From an uncultured Candidatus Melainabacteria bacterium (GTDB taxonomy: Bacteria > Cyanobacteriota > Vampirovibrionia > Gastranaerophilales > Gastranaerophilaceae): a DNA stretch of 64,000 bases. Shown here piece after piece: positions 25,306 through 33,569 of the stretch. The notes beneath the pieces were generated by a model. It had not been told where the DNA came from. It saw only the letters and a list, made by a program, of their open reading frames with translations, and made no database searches. The position numbers and the translations under genes were made by a program. The stretch's first letter is position 1, and each line of letters starts with the position of its first letter. The stretch is from contig CAKVIM010000002.1 of NCBI GenBank assembly GCA_934754775.1, positions 62,001 through 126,000 of the forward strand. The letters run 5' to 3'.

Positions 25306-25932
25306 ATGTACACATTAGTTTATTCAATAAATAATAAAAAATCACCAAAAACAGTATATATAAATTTAACAAACGCTTGCACGAATTCGTGTATTTTTTG
25401 CTTGAGAGAGCAAAAAGATGACGTTTGCGGAAACGAAATGTGGCATGATGATAATTACACCCTTGAAGACATTATTGAACAATTCAAAAACTTTCCTTCC
25501 GCTCAAGAAGTCGTATTCTGCGGGTACGGAGAACCGTTCTTAAAAAAAGATATGATGAAAGCGTTTTGCGAATATTTACGCAAGAATTATCCTAATATTA
25601 AAATCCGTGTGAATACAAACGGACACGCAAACGCTATCTACAAAAAAAATGTAGCAGAAGAGTTTAAAGGGTTATTGGATACAGCTTCAGTAAGTCTTAA
25701 TGCTTCTAATGCAGAAGAATACAATGAGATTTGCAACCCTAAAATTAAAAACGCATACGAAGAAGTTAAAAAATTTATCAAAGCTTGCGAAGATGCAGGC
25801 ATAAAAGTTTCAGCAAGTATCGTTACAGGATTTGATAAAGAGCATAATATTGATGCAGCAAAATGTGAAGCTATTGCAAACTCTTTGGGTGCAAAATTTA
25901 GAAACAGAGAATTTATCACAAACGGGTACTAG
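25306..25932 (+). CDS. Radical SAM protein, TatD-associated type
   Basis: A 208-residue short radical SAM enzyme. The cluster motif Cys25-x3-Cys29-x2-Cys32 is in NACTNSCIFCLRE, the glycine-rich motif is CGYGEPFLK, and the later strand INVTNG-like motif is RVNTNGHAN. The small size and NLTNACTNSCIFC context fit the TatD-linked radical SAM group, though no tatD is adjacent. The substrate is unknown. The maf start lies 2 nt after its stop codon, so the two are coupled. Confidence 0.82.
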   Translation: MYTLVYSINNKKSPKTVYINLTNACTNSCIFCLREQKDDVCGNEMWHDDNYTLEDIIEQFKNFPSAQEVVFCGYGEPFLKKDMMKAFCEYLRKNYPNIKIRVNTNGHANAIYKKNVAEEFKGLLDTASVSLNASNAEEYNEICNPKIKNAYEEVKKFIKACEDAGIKVSASIVTGFDKEHNIDAAKCEAIANSLGAKFRNREFITNGY

Positions 25933-25934
25933 AA

Positions 25935-26504
25935 ATGAAACTCATACTTGCATCGAATTCGCCACGCAGAAAAAAAATCCTTACAGATTTGAATTTGGAT
26001 TTCAAAGTTATTCCGTCCAATTATGACGAAAAACTCCCTGACGATATTTTCTCATACGAAAAAATTGAGGATTTAGCGACTCAAAAATGTCTTGATGTCG
26101 TTAGGCGTTCTGATAAAGATTCGCTTGTATTAGCAGCCGACACTGTTGTTGTTTTGCACAACAAAATTTTAGGTAAACCGCACTCAAAAGAAGAAGCTTT
26201 TGAAATGCTAAAAGCGTTATCTGGTGCGACGCATTCTGTTGTAACTTCTATTTGCGGTATTAACACAAAAACAAATCGAGCAGCACTTTTATCAACAACA
26301 AGCTACGTAAGATTTACGGAGTGGACTGACGAGATGATTCATTATTATATTGAAGAATTCAATCCGCTCGACAAGGCAGGAAGTTACGGAATACAAGAAC
26401 TTCCCCCAAATTATCTTGATAAATATGAGGGAAGCTTTGAAAATATTGTAGGACTTTGTCCTGAATCTGTGAAAGCCGTACTTACTCAGCTTGAGTATCA
26501 CTAG
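25935..26504 (+). CDS. maf: Maf-family nucleotide pyrophosphatase
   Basis: Maf proteins hydrolyse non-canonical or excess nucleoside triphosphates (dTTP/UTP or modified pyrimidines). The 189-residue product has LILASNSPRRKKIL, AADTVVVL and DKAGSYGIQE, all diagnostic. It starts 2 nt after the radical SAM gene. Its last 23 nt overlap the 3' end of the convergent rpsA. Confidence 0.93.
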   Translation: MKLILASNSPRRKKILTDLNLDFKVIPSNYDEKLPDDIFSYEKIEDLATQKCLDVVRRSDKDSLVLAADTVVVLHNKILGKPHSKEEAFEMLKALSGATHSVVTSICGINTKTNRAALLSTTSYVRFTEWTDEMIHYYIEEFNPLDKAGSYGIQELPPNYLDKYEGSFENIVGLCPESVKAVLTQLEYH

Positions 26505-27546
26505 GCAATCCTAAAGAGATACGTTTATCTTTCGGATTAAACTTCACAATCTTTGTATTGATTTTATCACCAGCGTTAAGCATAGTGTTAGTCGCATTTT
26601 GATATTCTACAATTGCAGATTGCGGTAACAACGCTTCTACTCCCGGAAGCACTTCTACAAATGCACCGAAAGGTTTGATTCTTGTAATAATGCCTTCTTT
26701 AATATCGCCTTCTTTTAACTCTTCTTCTGCTTTAATCCACGGATCAGGCTCTGTGTTTTTCAAACTCAAACTGATTCTTTGTTTCGTGTGGTCAATATCA
26801 ATAATTTCAACATTGATTTCTTGACCAACCTTCAACAAATCAGTCGGATGTTCAACCCATTTCCAAGAGATTTGAGAAAGCGGAAGCAAACAATCTACAC
26901 CGCCTACATTAACAAAAGCTCCGAAATCTGTAATTCTTACAACTTCGCCTTTAACAATTTGACCGACTTCAACTTGTGAAAATACATTCTTACGAGTTTC
27001 AGCCATATTTGTTTCAAACACTTTTTTGTTAGACAAAATCAAATTATTTTGAGATTTATCCAATGTCAAAATTTTAACTTCAATCTTATCTCCAGGGTTG
27101 CAAATAGTTTCTCTTGCACAGAGTTGACCTTGCGGAATAAACCCTTGAACACCTGATATATCAACAACCACGCCGCCTTTAACAATTTGTGACACAACAA
27201 CTGCGATTGTTTCATCAGCTTCTTTAACTTTTTCCAATTCAGCCCAAGTATGAGCAAGGCTGACTTTTTTGTAAGAAAGCGTAAACTTGCCGTTTTCATC
27301 GCTATCTTGAGTAATCAAAAACTCATATTCTGTGTTAAGTTCTAACACATCTTCTACCTTAGCTTTTCTATCAGCTGAAACTTCGTAAGCAGGTACAAAT
27401 GCAGTGCTTTTTGAGCCAATATCTACAATTGCACCATCAGATTCATAACCACACACAACACCTTTTACGATATCCCCACGTTTAAAATTATAATCGTACT
27501 TAGCAAGGAGTGCCTCAAAATCACAATCTGAATACTGTTGAACCAT
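26482..27546 (-). CDS. rpsA: Ribosomal protein S1-like protein with four S1 domains
   Basis: A 354-residue RNA-binding protein with four S1 repeats at about residues 22-95, 110-175, 192-260 and 278-348. The last two are the most typical (GEVVRITDFGAFVNVGG; GIITRIKPFGAFVEVLPG). It is shorter than the six-domain Escherichia S1 but like the three- or four-domain forms of cyanobacteria and Firmicutes. An AAGGAG ribosome binding site precedes the ATG. The 3' end overlaps maf by 23 nt, in opposite orientation. Confidence 0.9.
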   Translation of the reverse strand: MVQQYSDCDFEALLAKYDYNFKRGDIVKGVVCGYESDGAIVDIGSKSTAFVPAYEVSADRKAKVEDVLELNTEYEFLITQDSDENGKFTLSYKKVSLAHTWAELEKVKEADETIAVVVSQIVKGGVVVDISGVQGFIPQGQLCARETICNPGDKIEVKILTLDKSQNNLILSNKKVFETNMAETRKNVFSQVEVGQIVKGEVVRITDFGAFVNVGGVDCLLPLSQISWKWVEHPTDLLKVGQEINVEIIDIDHTKQRISLSLKNTEPDPWIKAEEELKEGDIKEGIITRIKPFGAFVEVLPGVEALLPQSAIVEYQNATNTMLNAGDKINTKIVKFNPKDKRISLGLPSDTQAE

Positions 27547-27580
27547 ACGTATTCTCCTTTTTCCAAATAAACACAGGGTA

Positions 27581-27589
27581 ATTATAACA
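27581..27589 (-). promoter_or_regulatory. Extended -10 promoter of rpsA
   Basis: TGTTATAAT on the minus strand, 34 nt before the rpsA ATG. It belongs to the same TGnTATAAT class as several others here. Confidence 0.5.
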
Positions 27590-27651
27590 TACTTGCCCTA
27601 AAACGGCAATAGGCTTGTGATTTTTGGATTTCAAAGACATTTTTTATAATT

Positions 27652-28503
27652 TTATAAAAAGACTTTTAAACATTTTATCAAGCTATCACTGGATTCTGCG
27701 ACCGCTGCCAATCTCCCTTGACAAGTTAAAATATAAATCCCATCCCCTAAAGAAGCCTTTAAAGTCATGCCGTGAGAAACTTTTTCGCACTCAGCTTCTG
27801 ATAATTCATACACAGGATAATTGAGTTTTTCAAGCGGATTGATTAAATTTTTAGAAACATCTTCCGCTGTCGCCAAATCTTCTAATTTTATAGAATTTTC
27901 TACCAAAAAATCGCCGGCTTTCACTCTTACAAGTTTTATCAAATGCCCGAAAACGCCTAATTTTTCGCCTAAATCATGAGCTATAGAGCGGATATAAGTT
28001 CCTTTTGAGCATTCAATATACAATTCGAGCGTTCTGTTTTCAGCATCGAAATTAACAATTTTTAGTTTGCTTATATTAACTCGGCGTGGCTCAATTTTAA
28101 CCTCTTCGCCTTTTCTTGCATACTCATAAAGCTTTTTCCCACCAACTTTTATCGCAGAATATATTGGCGGCATCTGTTCTATCTCGCCTCGAAACCCCTC
28201 TAATGCAGCCTCGATTTGTTCTAAGGTTACAGATAAATCAGACGATTTAACGACATCGCCTTCAATATCATAAGTCGTAGTAGAAGCTCCCAGTTGAACC
28301 ATTCCTACATAAGCCTTATCATCGCCCAAATACTCAATCAGTCGAGTAGCTTTTCCGATACAAATAGGCAAAACGCCTTCCGCAAAAGGGTCTAACGTTC
28401 CTGTGTGTCCGATTTGACGAACTTTTGTAACACGTCTTAAGATAGCAACAACATCGTGTGAAGTCTTGCCTTTTGGTTTATAAACATTCAAAAATCCGAA
28501 CAT
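27652..28503 (-). CDS. truB: tRNA pseudouridine-55 synthase
   Basis: TruB makes pseudouridine 55 in the T-loop of tRNAs. The 283-residue product has the typical N-terminus MFGFLNVYKPKGKTSHDVVA, the catalytic-Asp motif GHTGTLDPFAEGVLP and YIRSIAHDLG. It starts directly at the stop of rbfA (adjacent bases), in the conserved rbfA-truB order. No nusA-infB genes are upstream. Confidence 0.97.
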   Translation of the reverse strand: MFGFLNVYKPKGKTSHDVVAILRRVTKVRQIGHTGTLDPFAEGVLPICIGKATRLIEYLGDDKAYVGMVQLGASTTTYDIEGDVVKSSDLSVTLEQIEAALEGFRGEIEQMPPIYSAIKVGGKKLYEYARKGEEVKIEPRRVNISKLKIVNFDAENRTLELYIECSKGTYIRSIAHDLGEKLGVFGHLIKLVRVKAGDFLVENSIKLEDLATAEDVSKNLINPLEKLNYPVYELSEAECEKVSHGMTLKASLGDGIYILTCQGRLAAVAESSDSLIKCLKVFL

Positions 28504-28851
28504 TTACTTAATCTCGCCACGTGATATTTTTTCAATAAGGTCAAGAACACGTGAGCCTTGTTCCAAGCCGTCAGAATAAATAAATTTGATTTCCGGAGTA
28601 ACACGAAGTCTGATTCGTTTTCCGATTTCAAAACGAACTTTACCCGTATTCTTTTCAACAATAGCCTTATCTTTTTCAATCTGTTCAGGAGAACCCAAAA
28701 CACTATAATAAACTTTTGCATAAGAATTATCATGAGAAACTTCCACGTCAACGATTGAAACAACGCCTTCTAATCCTCTTACTTCTTTTCTCAAGATATC
28801 AGAAATGTCACGCATCAATTCTTTTCTTACTCTTTCATTTCTTAAAGACAT
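28504..28851 (-). CDS. rbfA: Ribosome-binding factor A
   Basis: RbfA is a 30S maturation factor with a KH-like fold. The 115-residue protein starts MSLRNERVRKELMRDISDIL and has RLRVTPEIKFIYSDGLEQG. AAAGGAG precedes the ATG. It is the promoter-proximal gene of a two-gene unit with truB, transcribed divergently from the anti-sigma/sigma operon. Confidence 0.96.
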   Translation of the reverse strand: MSLRNERVRKELMRDISDILRKEVRGLEGVVSIVDVEVSHDNSYAKVYYSVLGSPEQIEKDKAIVEKNTGKVRFEIGKRIRLRVTPEIKFIYSDGLEQGSRVLDLIEKISRGEIK

Positions 28852-28887
28852 TGTTTGTTCTCCTTTTATAAATTATTCTCTGCTACC

Positions 28888-28896
28888 ATTATAACA
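28888..28896 (-). promoter_or_regulatory. Extended -10 promoter of rbfA-truB
   Basis: TGTTATAAT on the minus strand, 36 nt before the rbfA ATG. Confidence 0.5.
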
Positions 28897-28929
28897 CAAG
28901 AGAGTTTCGAATATATTGACTCATATTTT

Positions 28930-28958
28930 GAACATTTTATTTTATTTTTCGTTATACT
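28930..28958 (+). promoter_or_regulatory. Possible ECF-type or sigma-70 promoter of the anti-sigma/sigma operon
   Basis: GAAC (28930-28933) and CGTT (28950-28953) are 16 nt apart, recalling the GGAAC/CGT pattern of ECF promoters. The same stretch also reads as a sigma-70 box TATACT (28953-28958). Autoregulation by the encoded sigma factor is plausible but unproven. Confidence 0.35.
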
Positions 28959-28975
28959 GGTATAGAGGTAAAATT

Positions 28976-29323
28976 ATGGAAAACAAATGTTCTAAATATG
29001 AAGGACTTTTTATTTTTTCCGACAAAGAAACGTTGGAAAAACATATCGCCGAATGTGAAGAATGTCGCCAAGAAGCGGAAAAAATGGAAAAGGTTTCTGG
29101 ACTTATTGATGAAGTTAAGTTCCATTATCTTGCAAAAAACAAGAAAAAATCCAACATAAAAGCTGCTTGTGCAGTAATTTTCCTTCTGTTTTCAACTTTC
29201 ACATACGGTTTTATTTCCAATGACGATGAGTTAATGGATACTTTACGTTACGGACAAAGCTTATCTGCAGAAGATTTAGGATTTCCAGTCGATTCTTACG
29301 GACTTTTGATGGTGGATGAATGA
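28976..29323 (+). CDS. Zinc-finger anti-sigma-like membrane protein
   Basis: The start is at 28976 because GAGGTAAAATT precedes it; an upstream in-frame ATG has no ribosome binding site. Of 115 residues, the cytoplasmic N-terminal part has KHIAECEECRQEA, matching the His-x3-Cys-x2-Cys zinc motif of ZAS anti-sigma factors. One membrane helix follows (ACAVIFLLFSTFTYGFI), then a short periplasmic tail. Its stop overlaps the sigma-factor start (ATGA). The anti-sigma gene precedes the sigma gene, the reverse of the most common order. Confidence 0.75.
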   Translation: MENKCSKYEGLFIFSDKETLEKHIAECEECRQEAEKMEKVSGLIDEVKFHYLAKNKKKSNIKAACAVIFLLFSTFTYGFISNDDELMDTLRYGQSLSAEDLGFPVDSYGLLMVDE

Positions 29324-29817
29324 ACTTCGAAGAAATAATCAAAGCGAACAGACAAAATATTAAAAATATAATCAAGCTTATTACTAAACAAGAGAACGAA
29401 GACTTGGAACAAGAAGTCTATATAAAACTGTGGAAAAATAGCGACAAGTATGAAGAACGTGGCTCATTCAAAAGCTGGGTCAACACAATTGCGAAAAACA
29501 CATCAAAAGATTATCTAAAATCATCTACTTTTAAGCAAGAACAGACTTCAACAAGCGACGACACGGTTATAACTTGCATAAGGGATAAAAAGCGTTCTCC
29601 GGAAGAAAAAATTATCGGCTTAGAACGCCAACAACGGATTATTGCTGCAATCGACGGATTGAAGCCAAAACTAAGAGAAACAATTTTACTATGCGAAATT
29701 CAAGGTTACACGTACGAAGAAGCTGCAAAAAGATTAAAATGCCCGATTGGTACGATTAAATCAAGAATCTACAACGCAAAAAAAGAACTCGCAGAAAAAC
29801 TTGAAGATTTATTATAA
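29320..29817 (+). CDS. ECF-family RNA polymerase sigma factor
   Basis: A 165-residue protein with region 2 (DLEQEVYIKLWKNSDKYEER and GSFKSWVNTIAKN) and region 4 (TILLCEIQGYTYEEAAKRL then IGTIKSRIYNAKKEL). It is translationally coupled to the upstream anti-sigma gene. Its likely regulon includes its own operon and the downstream Spy-like gene, by inference. Confidence 0.92.
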   Translation: MNFEEIIKANRQNIKNIIKLITKQENEDLEQEVYIKLWKNSDKYEERGSFKSWVNTIAKNTSKDYLKSSTFKQEQTSTSDDTVITCIRDKKRSPEEKIIGLERQQRIIAAIDGLKPKLRETILLCEIQGYTYEEAAKRLKCPIGTIKSRIYNAKKELAEKLEDLL

Positions 29818-29828
29818 GAGAGGTATTT

Positions 29829-30323
29829 ATGAAAAAAACAGCAATTCTAACTTGCCTAATATGCTTGCTTTCATCAGGTGCAGTTTTTGCAGCAACTGAA
29901 GATAGACAAGGATGGCAACCGCCACAACCGCCTACTGCGGAAATGATTAAGGAAAGAAAGGCGAGAGAGGCCGCATTTGAGCAAAAACTCGGACTTACGG
30001 AAGCTCAAAAAGAAAAGGCACACAAGCTTAGAGTTAAAGGTCACAAAGAAATGCGACCGGTTATGGAAAAACTTAAGGCAAAACAACAAGAAGCAGAAGC
30101 CGTTAAGCGTTCCAGAATTGCAATCCGTGATCAAGAAGCAAGGCTCGCTGTGCTTGATGCTGAAATCCAAAAGCTCCAAAAACAAGCAAACGCTATCCGC
30201 AAAAAAAATATGAAAGAATTTGAATCAATCTTAACTGCCGACCAGAAAAAAATACTTAAGCAAATGAAAGAAGAAGGCAGACAAAGATTTGAACAACGTT
30301 CAAAATGTCCTGATAAAATGTAG
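29829..30323 (+). CDS. Spy/CpxP-like periplasmic protein (envelope-stress or metal sensor type)
   Basis: A 164-residue exported protein: signal peptide TAILTCLICLLSSGAVFA, then a helical Lys/Glu/Gln-rich mature part with an LTEAQKEKAHKLR segment and ILTADQKKILKQMK. Both resemble the LTxxQ-type motifs of the Spy/CpxP heavy-metal-resistance fold. It lies 11 nt after the ECF gene. The trio resembles the CnrYXH logic (anti-sigma, sigma and periplasmic sensor), so an envelope-stress sensing role is inferred. Confidence 0.75.
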   Translation: MKKTAILTCLICLLSSGAVFAATEDRQGWQPPQPPTAEMIKERKAREAAFEQKLGLTEAQKEKAHKLRVKGHKEMRPVMEKLKAKQQEAEAVKRSRIAIRDQEARLAVLDAEIQKLQKQANAIRKKNMKEFESILTADQKKILKQMKEEGRQRFEQRSKCPDKM

Positions 30324-30331
30324 AAAAGAAT

Positions 30332-30357
30332 GGGCGGATTTATAAATAAATCCGCCC
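30332..30357 (+). terminator. Terminator after the ECF operon
   Basis: Stem GGGCGGATTTA / TAAATCCGCCC with a 4-nt loop, 8 nt after the stop. Only a short T stretch follows. Confidence 0.75.
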
Positions 30358-30402
30358 ATCTTTGTGTAAAGTGTAGTAATTAATGTATGTAGGTATTAGT
30401 TA

Positions 30403-31710
30403 TTATGCTTTTTGTTCTGCACTAACTTCATTCAATGATTGTAGTGCACGTGCCGCCGTTTCTGCAACTTGACGGTTTGTATCAGCTTGAGCTAAAGTAT
30501 ACAAGGTTGTTAATTCTTCTTTGTATTCAGGTCTTTGGATATGTCTCAAAGCGTCAATAGCTGCAACTTTTACACCAGAATTCGGATTGTATCTCAAAGC
30601 ATCTACAATTGCTGATGTTCCAGGGATATCTGTCATCGGGACGATGTTTCCTGTTTGTTTTTCGACTTCATCAGTGTAAACCTTATCCAATATTGCAATT
30701 GTATACAATGCGTATTCTTTATTTCTTTCTGCCTGTTCCATTGGAGAAATTTCGTTTGCCAAATTAATTTCTGCTTCTGTTAATTGGTAAGGCGGTTGAG
30801 CAGGCTTGTTAGCAGCTCTAGCAACTTCCATTGTCAAGTAGTTAGCAATCATTTTCTTTCTTGCTGCAATTTGAGCATCCGTCGGTGCTGCTAGTTCAGA
30901 AGAATCTTTCTTAGCTATATCTATCAAGTTCGCAAACACGTCACGAACGATGTATGGAACTGCATTTTCTGAGTTATCTAAAGATACTCTTGCGATTTCT
31001 TCCATTTGTTGAGCTTGAACATCAAAATCTTTGTTTGTAAGATTTGATACAACTAATGAGATATCAACATCAGGTTTAATTTCTTCCCCAGGAACAATCT
31101 CAATCGGCTTTTTTTCAACAACTTCTTTGGTATCATCATTTTCTACAGAAGCTTCTTCTTTAACTTCATCGTCTTCTTCAACTTCATCTGTTTTGACTTC
31201 ATCTTTGCTATCGATTGCCGCTAGATTTTTAACTCCAGCGTCGCCCTTTTCAGCTTCTATAGTCGTGTATTTTGGAGCAGGAACTTCCACATCTTTCACT
31301 TCTGACTCATCCTCAACGGATTCATCTGAATCTTCTACAGGAACTTCTTCTGCTTCAACATCTTCAACTTCTTTTTCTTTATCCGCAAGTTCAACTTCGT
31401 TTTCAATCTTAGGAAGTATTACGTTTGTTGTCTGATAAGCAACATGGAAACCTTCCGGCAAAGCGACTTTGCCCAATTGAGCTTGTTCATAAGTTAATGG
31501 AGCTTTCGCAGTTGGATAATCATATATTTTCTTTGGTTCAGATTTTACAGTCGGGTGGTCAATTTCGATATTTACAGCATTATAATTTCCGTTTGCATCA
31601 TCTTGAGCAATATTTGAAACTTCATTCGTATTAAGTTCCGGATTTTTTATATTAATTTTCACAGCACTGTAATTCGGTCTTACCAAACTGTTATCAACTG
31701 ATTGAACCAT
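30403..31710 (-). CDS. HEAT-repeat protein with acidic low-complexity linker
   Basis: A 435-residue cytoplasmic protein. Near the N-terminus two copies of a motif occur: NYSAVKINIKNPE (about 13-25) and NYNAVNIEIDHPT (about 42-54). Residues 100-215 are a Glu/Asp/Val/Lys-rich disordered linker. The C-terminal 200 residues form helical repeats ending in HEAT-like units (SGVKVAAIDALRHIQRPEYK; RQVAETAARALQSLNE). GGAATATAA precedes the ATG. A scaffold or adaptor role is likely, but no family is assigned. Confidence 0.75.
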   Translation of the reverse strand: MVQSVDNSLVRPNYSAVKINIKNPELNTNEVSNIAQDDANGNYNAVNIEIDHPTVKSEPKKIYDYPTAKAPLTYEQAQLGKVALPEGFHVAYQTTNVILPKIENEVELADKEKEVEDVEAEEVPVEDSDESVEDESEVKDVEVPAPKYTTIEAEKGDAGVKNLAAIDSKDEVKTDEVEEDDEVKEEASVENDDTKEVVEKKPIEIVPGEEIKPDVDISLVVSNLTNKDFDVQAQQMEEIARVSLDNSENAVPYIVRDVFANLIDIAKKDSSELAAPTDAQIAARKKMIANYLTMEVARAANKPAQPPYQLTEAEINLANEISPMEQAERNKEYALYTIAILDKVYTDEVEKQTGNIVPMTDIPGTSAIVDALRYNPNSGVKVAAIDALRHIQRPEYKEELTTLYTLAQADTNRQVAETAARALQSLNEVSAEQKA

Positions 31711-31825
31711 AATTTATATTCCTTTCGACATATACACTTACACTTTATTAAAGCAGGTAAACAAAAAAATTTGCCCTCTTTCAAAAACAATTTTACAAAT
31801 GTTTACAAGTTTAAAGATTTTGGCA

Positions 31826-31890
31826 CCTTGCGGACGACACCTCACTCCAATGGGATATGTTAAGTTGATTAGACATCAACCTCTCCTAAA
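31826..31890. repeat. Fragment of the dispersed intergenic repeat
   Basis: TTAGACATCAACCTCTCCT (31870-31888) is nearly the reverse complement of 15074-15092, and GACACCTCACTCC recalls 15016-15026. The remaining gap between 30403's gene start (31710) and the next gene (31894) holds no gene. Confidence 0.6.
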
Positions 31891-31893
31891 GTA

Positions 31894-32496
31894 CTACACA
31901 TTTATAACGCTCAGATTTCTGAATTGAAAAATCTCTTCTGTTTTCCCCTGCAATTTTTCCCTACCCAGAATTGCACCCACAATTGCTTCCAGCTGTGCAA
32001 CCGGCATCATATTCACAGGCATTTCATCAAACCCATATTCATACTTTAGGGCAGATTGCAAAAATTTACAATCAGCCGAAGAGCGTTCTTTAAAATTTGA
32101 ATACAAATTAAGCTTCTGGCGTGTCAAATAAACTTCGTATCTGGAAACATCCGCCCCATTATTTTTCAAACCCAAAAGCAAATCACTGCCACGAGGAGAA
32201 AATCTCTGCATCCAATTGTCCTTGTTCAAAAATTCATCTTCTTTTGAATGAATAAGTTGATAAGGTTTAGAAAGTACTCTCCACTTACCTTCCATCATCG
32301 TGTTATCCCACGGAAGTGAGACACAAAATACAGAATCCTTAATTGAAGTGTAATTATCGAAAAACAACTGCACATCACTCATTGAAAAAAGTTTGTCCAC
32401 ATAAATAAGCTTGCCGGTTGCAAGTTCCATTACAGCAACGCCGCTTTCAACGGATGATGATGGCCCTAGAGAAAGTCCTACAGAATACTGCATCAT
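31894..32496 (-). CDS. Hypothetical protein coupled to motB (possible DUF429/RNase H-like fold)
   Basis: A 200-residue protein starting MMQYSVGLSLGPSSSVESGV. The order of features (an N-terminal glycine-rich strand, a FCVSLPWD motif, RFSPRGSDLLL, YEVYLTRQKL, and QLEAIVGAILGREKL near the end) loosely recalls the DUF429 RNase H-like fold. The catalytic residues are not clear, so this is only a suggestion. The start overlaps the motB stop by 4 nt, which ties its translation to motAB. Confidence 0.65.
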   Translation of the reverse strand: MMQYSVGLSLGPSSSVESGVAVMELATGKLIYVDKLFSMSDVQLFFDNYTSIKDSVFCVSLPWDNTMMEGKWRVLSKPYQLIHSKEDEFLNKDNWMQRFSPRGSDLLLGLKNNGADVSRYEVYLTRQKLNLYSNFKERSSADCKFLQSALKYEYGFDEMPVNMMPVAQLEAIVGAILGREKLQGKTEEIFQFRNLSVINV

Positions 32497-33569
32497 AAAC
32501 CAAAATCCTCATCCTCAGGACTCTTTGCGTCAAGCTTGATTACACGCTTTTCAACCGCCGGCATAATATCATCTTCCGGAGTCTTAGGAGTTTCTTTATC
32601 AATATTTATGTACAATTCCATACTCTTTGGCGAAAGTTTTTCACTCTTTTGTTTTGCAAGCATTTTTTGTCTATTGTCTTCCAAAAGTTTTTTAGCAGCA
32701 GGAGAGATTGAATCCCCTTCAACTGATTTAATCACAGCTAAACGCTGCCTTTGAATTCTTTCCTGTTCAGATTTAGAAAGTGTGAGCGTATTGTCATTTT
32801 GAGTTTCAAATTCACGCCTATACTTATTTTTCAAAATCAAAATTTCTACCCTTCTGTTTGCAGGGTCTTTTGGTGAGATTGCATTCTCAACAGGTCTTGT
32901 ATCAGCATACCCGACCGCAGTAAATAATGACGGTGAAAACCTAAATCTTGATATCATATACCTTACAACAGATGATGCTCTGGCGGCAGAAAGTTCCCAG
33001 TTAGAAGGATATTGCAAACTTCTTATCGGGTCGCTATCCGTGTGTCCTTCCACACGCATACTGTGTAAAACAAACTTCTTGCAAATCAAAACACCAACTT
33101 TATCCAAAAGTTTTTTCGCATCCTTATCCAAATATGCAGATGCCGGTGCAAACAAATATTTGTCATCAAACGTAATCAACAAGCCTTTTTCAGTATTTTT
33201 GGTACTAATACCGTCCAATTCGCCGGCTTCAGTCAATTCTTTGATTGTATCCTCAATCTCGTTAAAAGAAGCTTCTTCATACTTTGGACTTATGTATTCA
33301 AGCATAAGGCTCGGAATAAATGAATTCGCTGTCTGTTGGTCAAACAAAGAATCGCTACCATCCATTACAGATTGTTGACCTTCAAAAATCGTATTTTGGC
33401 TAAACGCACTCTTCAAAGATTCTTCCAATTTAGCAAAATCGGAAGCATCAACTTGAGCAAGAGCATACAACACAACGAATGTTGCGAACAAAAGGGTGAT
33501 AAAGTCACCATATGAAACCAGCCATCTCTCAAGGTTTTCCGGATCTTCTTGTCGTTTTTTCTTAGCCAT
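32493..33569 (-). CDS. motB: Flagellar-type motor stator protein MotB
   Basis: The start is set at 33569 (MAKKKRQEDPENLERWLVSY). The longer frame begins inside motA's coding sequence and lacks the family N-terminus. The single membrane helix carries the proton-channel Asp in SYGDFITLLFATFVVLYALA. The C-terminal OmpA-like peptidoglycan-binding domain has VEGHTDSDPIRS and NRRVEILI. The gene overlaps motA by 8 nt. The tail (about residues 270-358) is longer than usual and charged. No other flagellar genes are visible, so the rotor partner must be elsewhere. Confidence 0.92.
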   Translation of the reverse strand: MAKKKRQEDPENLERWLVSYGDFITLLFATFVVLYALAQVDASDFAKLEESLKSAFSQNTIFEGQQSVMDGSDSLFDQQTANSFIPSLMLEYISPKYEEASFNEIEDTIKELTEAGELDGISTKNTEKGLLITFDDKYLFAPASAYLDKDAKKLLDKVGVLICKKFVLHSMRVEGHTDSDPIRSLQYPSNWELSAARASSVVRYMISRFRFSPSLFTAVGYADTRPVENAISPKDPANRRVEILILKNKYRREFETQNDNTLTLSKSEQERIQRQRLAVIKSVEGDSISPAAKKLLEDNRQKMLAKQKSEKLSPKSMELYINIDKETPKTPEDDIMPAVEKRVIKLDAKSPEDEDFGL

